From assembly GCA_949825025.1 (NCBI GenBank), contig OX463780.1, positions 18,883,480 through 18,947,479 on the forward strand: 64,000 nt of DNA, read 5' to 3'. Below are positions 1 through 11,600 of the stretch, piece by piece; the stretch's first letter is position 1; each line of letters begins with the position of its first letter. The position numbers were made by a program, and so were the translations under genes. The DNA comes from Siphlonurus alternatus. Taxonomy: Eukaryota > Arthropoda > Insecta > Ephemeroptera > Siphlonuridae. The notes below the pieces were generated by a model that saw nothing but the letters and a program-made list of their open reading frames with translations, was not told the DNA's origin and did not search any database.

Positions 1-764
1 TAGAACATCACATTTTTCAAAATAAAGGGGTATATTTTTCATAGCTAATTTAAGAATACAAAGTTCAACGCGTACCCCCCCCCCCAAACCAACTTCCTCT
101 CATTCTTTTATGATCCACCCCAGGTCTTTGAGGTAACTAACTTTGGTTTATTAATTTTCAATTGGTGTAGCATGCACCTTTAAATGAAACAACTACCTTA
201 ATTAAATTACTATATTTTCCGTTGTAATATATAAAAGTTTTACTTTATCCAAGTACATTATAAATATAAAGCTCTAAAGCCAAAAGTAATATCGTTCTAT
301 TAACTTTAAAGTACACTAAAGTATAAAAAATTAACTTTATATATAATTTTATATCCTAGTTTGATAAAAGTTTGTAATAGAAAACGAGTTGATAATCCAG
401 ATTGATTGTATTTTATTTGATCTTAATCCAAGAAGAATAGTTGCAATTAATATTGTCTAATATAAAACAAGTACAAGCTTCTAATCAATCTCATCTTCAC
501 TTGAACAACTTTTGTGGTAACAAGATTTTTTTTTTTTTAAGTTTAATCCTCTAAAATAAAGTTTTAACAAAATGCACTGATGCTAAGCTTAGAATGCAAA
601 AAATTGGTGGCTTAAAGTTAACTTTGTAACGAAGTAAGAAGTATACGTATTAAAAGTGATAGAAGATTATTAGAGAAAATTCAACGCTTTGTAATTGATG
701 CAGAAGTGAATATAACCTAATGTTATTGTCGAGTTTGTTATGGTAAATTTTTAAAAAAAATTTT
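1..764. other. A+T-rich gene-free stretch
   Basis: No open frame, repeat boundary or promoter-like motif stands out. A run of 11 C at 75-85 is the only compositional oddity. The right end runs into the 3' tail of a SINE. Confidence 0.6.
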
Positions 765-1158
765 AATCAAACCCTAACTGGGTACTTCTACTTACTAATT
801 ACTCACTAAGTTTGACTCCCCGAACCTTCCGAAACCTTATAACTTAGCGGTTCGCGGGCTCTTCCGGAACGGAGGCGGCCACGGCCTTGCATTCCATCCC
901 GGCATTTGTCTGCGACTGAGAGAAACGTGGAAACCTCAGCTAGGATGGACGCTACAGCTTTTGTCAATGAACCGGAAGTGCAATGATTTAAAGCCAGGGG
1001 AATCACATATATATAGTGGAAAAGCACAACGATTTAACCCTGGGTGGGAAACGTGGTTTTGGTTGAAAATGGTCACCCATCCAACTACTAACCATGCTCG
1101 GCGTTGCTTGGCTTCGGTGATCTGACGAGACCCGGTGAAGCGCACTGCGCCACACACC
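765..1158 (-). mobile_element. 5S rRNA-derived SINE, copy A (minus strand)
   Basis: Read on the minus strand, the right end starts with a 5S-rRNA-like head. It carries the conserved blocks GATCACCGAAG, CAAGCAACGCCGAGC and TGGTTAGTAG followed by TGGATGGGTGACC. These correspond to the internal RNA polymerase III control region (box A to box C) of 5S genes. The body continues with GCACTTCCGGTTCATTGAC, a GCTGAGGTTTCCACG segment, AATGCCGGGATGG and GGCCGTGGCCGCC, and ends near AGTACCCAGTTAGGG and an A/T tail. It aligns along its length with the copies at 57719-58122 and 60968-61374. TTTAATCAA occurs at both ends, but the left occurrence overlaps the SINE's own 3' end, so I do not call it a target duplication. 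Short open frames inside it are incidental. Transcription would need upstream help and reverse transcription by a partner LINE. Confidence 0.88.
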
Positions 1159-2328
1159 CACTTTAATCAATTAAGCATTAAATGTCACTAAAAATAATTT
1201 TTTTCTTAAAATTAAAGTATTTCGTCCAGAGTAAGAGTCTTTCATTTTTTAAATTCCAATATTTTGAATACAACATTTACATAAAATTTTATTGAAATTT
1301 CAATTTATTTCAAATTTATAACTTGTCATCTATAATAAGAATGACATGTATATTAAATCATTTTAATAAAATTTTAATGTTAAAATTAACTTAATTGTTT
1401 AACTGCCAAACACTATAAAATACTTTTAAAAAATATTGAAATCAGCACAGTCACATCTGTGTCTTGCCCTCATCCCTCGCTTATTAGTAACCATCCAGCT
1501 TCATTGGTCTATTATATTTATAAATTATAAAACTACTACATCGAAGAGGTATTGTTATTGAGAGCAGACAATGCTGTACAGTGAGTAGCCTACATTTGTA
1601 TCAGCAGGGGTAATGGCGGCCAATTTCGAAGATCAATGCATTAATTTGTTCTTGTGGAGAAGTTTGCTACATTCAAGGCAACAATGGTGGCTCTGAGATT
1701 ATGTCAGCAAGAAGTTATAGTCGATAGTCGTAAGTTTGGCCAATTTAGTATATAATTATTATATAGCAAATCCTTCAGTACCTCAGAGGTATATATATAT
1801 TATATAATGTAAGTTATTTTATACCGCAAGTAATACGCTATTGGAGTTTTTTAACTCATTTATCAACGCTAACAGAAATTGAGCTTGTATAATAAATATA
1901 TACTATATATTATATCAAAATTTACTCGTGCTTCTCCGAAAATAATTTATACTTATTTTCAATTATGTAAAATTATGGTGTGTCTGATATACATTTACAC
2001 AAAAGCTATTGTTCTTAATAGTTCCTTTACCCAGCCAACCTATATACAAGTAGACAAAAATAATATTTTTAATATATAAAAAAAAAAAAAACACAGACAA
2101 AAATCTATAAAATAAATTGACATTTTTTTGTCCTTTCTCTTAAAAGCAAAATAGTATTATCTTTTTTATTATATTTTATACTATTGTAATATAAAATACA
2201 TTTTCATTTAAAAAAAAACTGATACACTTGCACAAAAATATAATAAAAAATATAATTTTTCTTGTATGGAATCACACAATACTATGTTGGATCAGGATCT
2301 CATAGAGACTAAAAAGAGGCCCTTGAGG
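1159..2328. other. A+T-rich gene-free stretch
   Basis: No coding or repeat structure is recognised. A slightly less A+T-rich patch around 1560-1740 has no open frame or splice context I can defend. A 66-codon frame at 1879-2079 is low-complexity Ile/Tyr/Lys and is treated as chance. Confidence 0.55.
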
Positions 2329-2500
2329 CCTAAATGGGGGTGAAGTTGTGGCACATGACGTAGGTGGCAGCACGGTCTCTCTGTAAGCAAGGTTCAAAAC
2401 TCTGGGGGAATCTGGCGGTACTCTTCCTGCTGGCTACAAGACCGGATCACGTCCCCGAGAGAGACGTGATTCAACTGTTTTATATTGAAAGAAATACACA
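2329..2500 (+). mobile_element. tRNA-derived SINE, head plus partial body
   Basis: The segment from 2347 reads GTGGCACATGACGTAGG, then GCAGCACGGTCTCTCTGTAA, then GGTTCAAAACTC at 2391-2402. This has the spacing of a degenerate tRNA: an A-box-like TGGCACATGACG and a good B-box (GGTTCAAAACT) about 40 nt later. Such heads are typical of tRNA-derived SINEs transcribed by RNA polymerase III. A G+C-richer body follows (CTGGCGGTACTCTTCCTGC and further to about 2480) and grades into A-rich sequence near 2505. I saw no clear target duplication. The 77-codon frame beginning at a GTG in this head is incidental. The family is not identified. Confidence 0.5.
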
Positions 2501-4139
<1,639 letters not shown>

Positions 4140-4335
4140 AGATATCTGTAATAAAAACGAAGGAGGAATTCTCTCTGTCAACATTCGAAGTGATTGATTT
4201 TTTGTGTGACTCTCGACCGCGGATTTGTTTCTCCGCACGTCGCAGTCAGTGGCTACGTTTTACAGAGTATTATAGTAGACATCAAGACGCGGGGCGCGTG
4301 GCTCTGCTGACAAATCGTCCCTCCCACCTCATGGA
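4140..4335 (+). promoter_or_regulatory. G+C-rich island with possible TATA-less core promoter
   Basis: An abrupt island in A+T-rich flanks contains several CpGs (CTCGACCGCGGATT, CCGCACGTCGCAG). TCAGTG at 4246-4251 fits the arthropod initiator TCAGTY loosely (A+1 at 4248). AGACAT at 4277-4282 fits the downstream promoter element RGWYVT but begins at +30 instead of +28. An open frame crosses the island but has no ATG in good context near its start. It could instead be a piece of an unknown repeat. This is a weak inference from motif spacing only. Confidence 0.22.
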
Positions 4336-6222
4336 GACGTTTATCGTAGAGAATAAATTAAAAAAATGTAAAAAATTCCTTAATAAATTCCAAGACGTTT
4401 TAATAATAAAATTCTTACGTAAAATTGTATATATATAATCATCTTGTAATTTATAATGCTATATTTTTATAATTGAAATGTAAGTTTTTAAATATTTGAA
4501 ATTGGAAATATAAAATTATGAATAATTTAGTTCATCGATCGTGGTAAATTAATGAATGAATTATTTAAGAAAGAATATTTCTCAAATCTGTGGCTAATTT
4601 CATAATTTCTATATGCTATACAATTTGATGATGCATGAAGATAGTAGGTAAAAACTTTCATTGTGTTTGATGCAACGTAAACTATCATCTCTGTGTATTT
4701 CATACCTCAAATTCAATTTCAAGCTGAGTATTACAGCAAGTTCCAAAATGTCAAAACGATTATTTTTTATTATGGCATTAGTATCAGTATTTTCGATATA
4801 TGATTAATTAAAATATTAATAAATTAAGGCAATTAAAATAATACATTTAAGTGTATAAATATAATATCCTTAATTCAGATAAGTTTAGTGCTTATAAATT
4901 AATATTTTAACATGACATGTTTTTACATTGCGTGATTTGAAATAAAATGATTGAATTTAGAAATTAGATTTTAACTTTTAAAATGAGATATACTATGACA
5001 ATTAATTAATTATAAATGTAAATTAATGGAAATTTAAATTAAGAATTTTATTATTATATCATATCATAACTTGCAACAAAGAATTTAAACTAAAGTACAC
5101 TTTAAAAAAATATATATTATACATAATATTAATAATTTAATAATAATGACATTTTTTCCCTGTAATAAATATATACACATAAAAATGACATAATAAACGT
5201 CACATATGAACACATTACTGCCACATGCAAAACCTTTGATGGAAGAATAAATTTATTTTTTTTTTACATCAATCTACACACGGTTACATCAATTTGATGT
5301 CTTCCCCTTTGAAACAGCTGAGAGAGGAAAAAAAAAAAAGATGAAGAGTGCGAACTGTGATATCTTCTCAAAGTTTCTAGTGTTTTTTTTTTATATAAAA
5401 AGGAAAAACCTAAGTAATAATTCAACAGACGGTTTCTGTCATAGTGTTGCTTGACAAATCCGACTAGACCTCAACTGGCATGAAATCCTCCTCTGTGATA
5501 TCACGATGTTATCCTGTCGTCTGTACATACCATTCCGACATCGTATATCCCACAAAATATGTTAAAGTGGCAGCTCAGTCAATTGTAAAACAAACTTCAT
5601 TTTTTAACGTATTTTCATATATTCTTAATTTAACTTATTTCTGTCATAAAATTTAATAGAATTTGATGTAAATATATTCAAAATAATCTTTACATTATTT
5701 ATTAAATATTTCTTATAGGATGATTTAATATACTGAAATTTATAAAAAAAAAACTGTCTAAATAAATAATTACATTATTAAATTGAATAATAGCTATATA
5801 AAACGTACAACAGTTTTCGTTCAAAAATGCATTAGTGTTATTAAAATGCTTTTATATATAGACCTAAATTTAGTCTTATATTTTATCAAAATATACTGCA
5901 GTATTTAATAATTTTTAAATTCTACTGATTAAAAAATATTCCAGTTGGCTCAAGTTTAATTACTTGGGCAATACTCAAAGCTAGTCAATATAAATTATTA
6001 AATTAATATTTTGAAATGTAAATAAACTATTAAAAGTTAAAAAATGTATAATTTTATGTGTTTGGCGTTTAAATAATTTTGGTAAAATTCAATTGAATAA
6101 AATTCATTTTTGGCTAACTTTTGACTATTTTTGCTAAAAATTGATGCACACTAAAAAAGATCAGAACTATGAATGTTTTATAGTAGTCATATTTTTTTTT
6201 TATATTTTCATTTAAAAGTAAG
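4336..6222. other. A+T-rich gene-free stretch
   Basis: Mostly homopolymer-rich A+T DNA. A less A+T-rich patch at about 5400-5580 shows no open frame longer than a few dozen codons and no repeat ends. Confidence 0.6.
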
Positions 6223-6345
6223 GGGTGCGATTCACGAAGAAGTTAGCCAGGTTTCTAACCACGTTTAACTATACCCATTTTACGTGTTAAATCACCTGGT
6301 TAAACGTGGTTAGAAACATGGCTAACTGCTTCTTGAATCGCGCCC
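6223..6345. mobile_element. Fold-back MITE with 47-bp arms
   Basis: Arms at 6223-6269 and 6299-6345 are inverted repeats of 47 bp with about four mismatches. The outer ends are GGGTGCGATTCACGAAGAAG and, on the opposite strand, GGGCGCGATTCAAGAAGCAG. The inner parts share GTTAGCCAGGTTTCTAACC and ACGTTTAAC, and the loop is about 29 nt. It has no coding capacity. The termini and inner blocks recur, more diverged, at 27285-27428, so this is a dispersed family. No convincing target duplication was found, so the superfamily is not assigned. Confidence 0.82.
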
Positions 6346-6499
6346 AAATATTGATAAAATTAAAACTATACTTTTTCTCTTAACCTCTCTATTTTATATT
6401 TATATTAAATGCCTTAGAGCATTTAATTTTTTATAATATTTTAACTCAAGTACGTATCAAAGGCTCTATGAAATGTTTTTTTTTTTACAAAATTATTTG

Positions 6500-6662
6500 G
6501 AAATTCCACAGGGTGGGGGTTTACATCAAAGGCCGAGTTCCTCTCCTGCTGGGGGCCTTACCGCCAGAACGTGCCACATAGTTAGACCGCACAACGAGGA
6601 GGCGTGTGGAGAATTTCGCGTTCAACAGGGAGATCACATAGCAAAAAAAGCGTGGTTTTAAG
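6500..6662. other. G+C-rich island of unknown nature
   Basis: About 160 bp markedly richer in G+C than its surroundings, with blocks such as GGCCGAGTTCCTCTCCTGC and CTGGGGGCCTTACCGCC. A 62-codon frame crosses it but starts in a poly-T tract. On the minus strand TTCTGGCGGTAA resembles CTGGCGGTAC in the SINE body at 2329-2500, so a diverged SINE fragment is possible. No box A or box B pair is convincing. Confidence 0.35.
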
Positions 6663-7639
6663 TGTGTGTCAAGATGAATTATGGAATTCAAAAAATTTCA
6701 ACCTTAGCGTGTGTAATTAATTACATGCTTCAAAGTTAAATGTTATAACATTTTTACTAAAAAAAAAGTCATTTGATGACAAAATGATGTAACCTCTGAT
6801 ATTATGTTATATTTTGTACATCAAGGTAGGTTAATCCATTATAGAAGATGGGCAAAATACGTGTAATATATTTACAATGCATGGACACGTACCAGTTAGT
6901 ATTATTTTAAGAAAGATGATCATTCAAATGTTATTTTCTATCTTAAAGGAAAATCTTAACTTATATATTTCACTTACGGTCACAAATCCTCATTTTCTCT
7001 CAAAATTTCTATTCATAAAATGCATAATCAGTATACATTCATACTCCAACATTTAATTTATTAATATTAAATACCAAAATTTAATCTAAAATATTGTTCT
7101 AAAAAAATTCAATGTATTTCTACAATACATTTCTAATTTTTTGTAAGTTTTCATTAAAAAAAATCTTATATGAATGAAATAAAGGAGCAAAAAATAATAA
7201 AAAATCCATCCTCTTATTAAAATTGTATTCAGTAGAAAAACTTCAGTTAAGCATCGCGTTACTCTTCCTTTAAATAATAGGAGAAAGATATTAATTATAG
7301 GCATGCAGTTTTTTGTAAATTCCATTCTAATTTATTAAAAACAAACACTGAACATCATTAATCAATTACCATCCAAGAAAATATACACTGAAATAAAAAA
7401 GAGCATACATTTAATTTCCACTTACAAAAAATAAAAATAAAAACAATTCTTTTGTATCTTAAATAAAATATTGCGTGTTGACGTGACATAAAAAAAGTGA
7501 AATGTTTTATTATTTTTTTGTTGGGTTGTCATTAACACGTTAATACAATCTTCTTTGTAATCTATTATAATTAGTAAATCCAGTTCATCATTCGATATCA
7601 TTATCTAACACAAAAAGCGTAGTCTTCTCCAGTCTCCAG
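6663..7639. other. A+T-rich gene-free stretch
   Basis: Nothing recognisable. The 79-codon minus-strand frame at 7086-7325 is Phe/Leu/Ile/Tyr-rich translation of A+T-rich DNA. Confidence 0.55.
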
Positions 7640-7813
7640 ATGGCAGCAGGGGTTCTCTCTCATCAGATGGATTCTCATGGTGCGCCCCAAAACTTTCCTT
7701 CATTCATTTTTTATCGCACTCTGAGCCCTTGGCTATTGTTCTCTCTTACCCGTACACCATTAAGGCAATTTTTTGAAACATACAAAAACACGGTTGTAAC
7801 GCAGGCAAGCTAA
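7640..7813 (+). CDS. possible small ORF or exon, 57 codons
   Basis: An ATG-initiated frame of 57 codons begins MAAGVLSHQMDSHGAPQNFP and ends TYKNTVVTQAS before a TAA at 7811-7813. It lies in a patch of intermediate base composition, and its amino acids (His, Gln, Pro, Thr, Arg, Trp) are more mixed than the chance frames around it. The ATG has G at +4 but C at -3, so the start context is only fair. No hydrophobic signal, domain or relative is recognised. No TATA box or splice site of quality was seen, and chance is the main alternative. Confidence 0.17.
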   Translation: MAAGVLSHQMDSHGAPQNFPSFIFYRTLSPWLLFSLTRTPLRQFFETYKNTVVTQAS

Positions 7814-10800
7814 CTAACAGGGGTAACCCGGAGTATCGAGCGACTCTCTGTGACAACAGGAAAATGTATACACTGAGAAATTATTATAATATTTTAGTTA
7901 TGGATATAATTACTTTGTTGGCGTTAAAATTATACTTGATAGTAAGTGACATAATACATACCTATAATAAAAATAGTATACCTCTACAATTGATACTGAT
8001 CATCTCGCCTTAATGATAGGCAATTTGTTCAGCATTAATCTGATTTAAAAAATGTTTTTATCATTCAATTCAATAAAAAAAGGCTTCGTTCAGAAAAAAA
8101 AAACATATTATAAGGTACAATAAAAGTTTGAGTTTGGGTACAATTAAGACCTTTTAATCAAATTAGCCACATATTTTTACTTAAATGTTAAAATTATTAA
8201 AAGTCTAATTTAATGATAATAGAAAAAAACAACATAATTTAATGTAGCTATGTCAAGTAAATAATAAAAAAATAAATATATATAATATATTTTTCTTTTA
8301 TTTATTTGGCATGGCTGCGTATGCAACCAGACACACTTGGATGTTGAACAAATTGCCAGCCAGACTCAAGACGATATAAGTGTATTTCGAGGTAATAACA
8401 TGTGAATTAAATGAACTATACAATTTACTAATTCCTAGCATCAAGTTTTTTTTCTCCGTGTAAGCGAGAAGACACTAATAATTTCATCACTCACCTGCAA
8501 CTTCACCGTTAATTATTGAAACATTCTCACATTGACGGTGGCATGACGTACATAATAATAGAGAGATTTTGAAAGTTATACTTCCATGTTTAAGGCTGGA
8601 TATCCGCATTCGAACTCTTTCTTTCTTTTCACATAAAATTGTGTAGTCGTTTTTACTTTTTATATATTAAATTTTTCTTTGCTTTAAATTGCTTAACACA
8701 CTACACCTTTATGCATAAGTTTTTAATTATTTTGATCTTTGAAAATTTAAAAGTTCATTAAAAAATTAATAAGTGTCCGGCTTGCTAGAATATCTCACCT
8801 CGAATTAATTTCATCATCAACCAAATATGTTGTATTTGAGACGTCTTCAAGTCTTGGGACTCGATTTTTATTTTTGTGTTCAGCAATGTACTGTACCTGT
8901 ATTACCTCATGGAAAAATTATCATTCATGGTGGCAACATACTGTATTGTTTGTTATAACTTACATAAAATGCAACTCTAAGTGAACTGCCACTCATTCAA
9001 ACGGTCACCCTAATGAAATATTACAGAACAGAAATTCAACCTAAATTTCAAGCGATCCGTTGATTAAATTTTAATGATCAGCAGTGTACAGCATTGTCTG
9101 TTTTTTTACACTGGGATGGATCACTGTATTTAGATTTTATATAAAAAAAAATGAAAATCATTGCATTTTCCACATCAAAGGATAAAGGTTATGTTACTCC
9201 TTTATAAAAACGAGGTTTTAGATCCAACATTAATTTAAAATACCATTGGTGCGTTGTGTTAGGGGAATATTTTTACACATAAATCGATCTTTAGGGGAAC
9301 GTCGTGGCACTTTAAAACAAAAACATGAGTCGATCCATTTGGTGTCAAAATATTTCTCAATGATACTTTAAATAATTAATGGTACCTATAATAACAAGGT
9401 TTTAATTTACATATGTGAAAAGGGGCATTGAATTTTGGAAATGTAACATCACATGAACTTAAAACAATTTAGTATACTCATGCATATTACATTAATATCG
9501 AGAGTCCTTCGTTGTGTAATGCAATATTTTAACATTTTTTTTTCCTCCATATATAGAGCCTCTCGTTTTCTAAAATGCCATGCAAATACTGTTGAAGTAT
9601 TTTTTTATCAAACTAAAAGAGTTGAAATATATACAATCGATTTGCACAAAAACATAACATCCACGCCCACTACTAGTAGAAGTATTGTTGAAAATAATAC
9701 TTGTATTTATTTTGTCTGTTATGAAGTAGTTACATCTTTATATTAAAATATAGAATAATGTTCAAAGCAGAAAGATACAAATATTACTATAAAATAATAT
9801 TTTGACCTTTGTAGAATTTGTGGTGTACCAAACGCCCATAAATGTCATCCTGTAGCCTGCAGACTCCTTAAAGTTTATGACTAAAAGTTTTGACAAATTG
9901 ACCTAAAGTTTGCTCCAAGCAACATACAAACTGTAACTTGTTATTAACAATATTTAATATATAGAAATAATGATAATTATTATTAAATAAAGTCATATGT
10001 AAAATTTTACCTTTCACATTTTTTGAACTTTATATGGATGAAACGATATTCCTTTGTTCTTAATTTCTCGGAATTAACTGAATTATAGTTTTCTTATCTT
10101 GAATATGGTCTTTCCACCTTTTACATCTTTCCTCAACAATTTATTTTTTCAAGTAACTCAATTATTAAGTAAAATCTATAGTATATAATATTATTTTAAT
10201 ACAATATAATTAATATATATTGTATGTATAGTTGTTATAATGAGTAAGAAGGAGTGCAGATCGTCCTATAGTGTTTTGACCTACACTTTACAATCACGTT
10301 TTAATTTTTAGAAATAAAAATATTGCATAAATAACTTAAATTTTTACTCTTTTTATATTTTTTGGTATATTATTATACAATATACATATATAAGGACATT
10401 ATAATGCTAACATATTTACAATCTAAGGTATAAGTCAATAAAGTTACTTTTAATATTAAATACTTTTAAAGCGATATTTTATAATATGCCAGCAGAATGT
10501 TTAACAATAGATTTCTATTAGAAACATTAGACTTGATTAATGTGTTAAATGTGAAACAAATAGCTCATTCTCATATCTTCCAACGTGGCTATTTTATGGA
10601 CAGTTTGCAAAATTTGATGTTAAAGCAGTTCAATATTTGGGAATGAAGAAATATAAAAAATTAAGCGTCTTTAACTGAAATTCTTGTTTTATTAAAGGAT
10701 GTCATGATATATTGTCAAATCTCAAATAATAGTCCCGAAAATCAGTATTTATGGGATAATAATTATAGTATATTACAATGCAAATGTAATTAGCCGATAT

Positions 10801-11036
10801 AGTTATAGTAAAAAAATATATCATGTATCTATATCCGCAGATTCATATTTTATTCACTCTAATTAAGGTAGGTAAAAAGGTAAGTTGTTGGCTCCTCTTA
10901 TAATAAAATTCATTACAAAAATGATTTTTTTTTTAAGATTAAATTATTTCAGTTTTTTTATTTCATAGATCATGTAGTACATGCATGGAGTCTGTTGCAG
11001 ATGATCTATTATATATTTGTAAATTATAATTTTATT
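7814..11036. other. A+T-rich gene-free stretch
   Basis: No gene or clear repeat boundary is seen in about 3.2 kb. ACACTGAGAAA at 7870 and an inverted counterpart TTTCTCCGTGTA near 8453 could be ends of a decayed inverted-repeat element, but the interval between them shows no other symmetry. The 97-codon frame at 9453-9746 has no recognisable features. Confidence 0.55.
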
Positions 11037-11046
11037 TTAATTTTTT

Positions 11047-11271
11047 CCGACACACGGCCACCTCATGGAGCACGAAGCCCCTCCTCTGTGTGCAACCTGT
11101 GCCGAAGAACTGACAGTGGACCACATCCTCACGGACTGTCGCCACTACGTGAAAGAAAGAAGGACCTGCAAAATGACAGGCTCCACTAAAGAGGTTCTCG
11201 CAAACGACGAGGAAGCAGTGCAGCGCATCTTAGAGTTCACCACTAAGGCGAACCTACGAAGAGAGCTGTAA
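11047..11271 (+). pseudogene. C-terminal fragment of LINE polyprotein (RNase H tail and zinc knuckle)
   Basis: The frame opens PTHGHLM and continues through PPLCATCAEELTVDHIL and TDCRHYVKERRTC to a stop at 11269-11271. The Cys-x2-Cys, His and Cys arrangement with LTVDHIL is the zinc-binding tail that follows the RNase H domain in jockey- and I-like retrotransposon proteins. The THGHLM block matches the end of that RNase H domain (usually a GHT..LTHGHL pattern). Seventy-four codons remain of a protein normally around a thousand residues long. The frame is intact from the truncation to the stop, suggesting a fairly young insertion. Translation from the internal ATG at 11065 is not expected to be functional. 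Confidence 0.85.
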
Positions 11272-11456
11272 ACAGAAACAAACAAAGAAAAGAAACGAGA
11301 AAAACAAAGAAAATCAAAACATAGACACAATAAACAAAGAAATAAAATCCCATATGGGAAACAGTCAAAAATCTGCGGTCTCTTAAAGGCCGCGCTGGGG
11401 GCATACATGACCAAAATGTGTCAATTGCCCCAAAATATAAATCAATCAAATCAAAA
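11047..11456 (+). mobile_element. 5'-truncated non-LTR retrotransposon (LINE) copy
   Basis: The copy is bounded by a 10-bp direct repeat TTAATTTTTT (11037-11046 and 11457-11466), as expected for target-primed reverse transcription, although the repeat is low-complexity. It carries the last 74 codons of the second open reading frame (listed separately), a 3' untranslated region of about 185 bp that includes AAAGGCCGCGCTGGGGGC and CATGACCAAAATGTGTC, and a tail of imperfect AATC repeats (AAATCAATCAAATC). The same 3' tail recurs at 44961-45020. The copy lacks its 5' part, including endonuclease and reverse transcriptase, so it is not autonomous. Confidence 0.9.
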
Positions 11457-11466
11457 TTAATTTTTT

Positions 11467-11600
11467 TGTGGGTGAATGTACGCATTTTGTGTAAGGACTT
11501 TTGTCTTTTACATTCACCAATTGGGTATTTATTTATTATTATTTTTGCCTCGAAACTATGTATTTTTAACCCAATAAACAATTATTATTATTATTAATGT
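11467..11600 (+). other. possible 3' end of a second retroelement
   Basis: Immediately after the LINE copy is a short stem (GGTGAATGTA near 11470 and TACATTCACC near 11510). It is followed by TTGGGTA and TAACCCAA as an outer pair, an AATAAA at 11573, and a tail of TTA repeats to about 11597. An AATAAA closely followed by a trinucleotide tail is usual for a retroelement 3' end. The LINE copy may have landed in or beside an older one. No coding part is visible. Confidence 0.3.

Noticed and set aside
806..1157. Two 73-codon minus-strand frames
   Set aside because: They lie within SINE copy A and have parallels in the other copies only where SINE sequence is shared.
11145..11581. 89- and 112-codon minus-strand frames
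   Set aside because: They run antisense through the LINE copy and its A-rich 3' region; Phe/Leu richness comes from A-rich plus-strand DNA.
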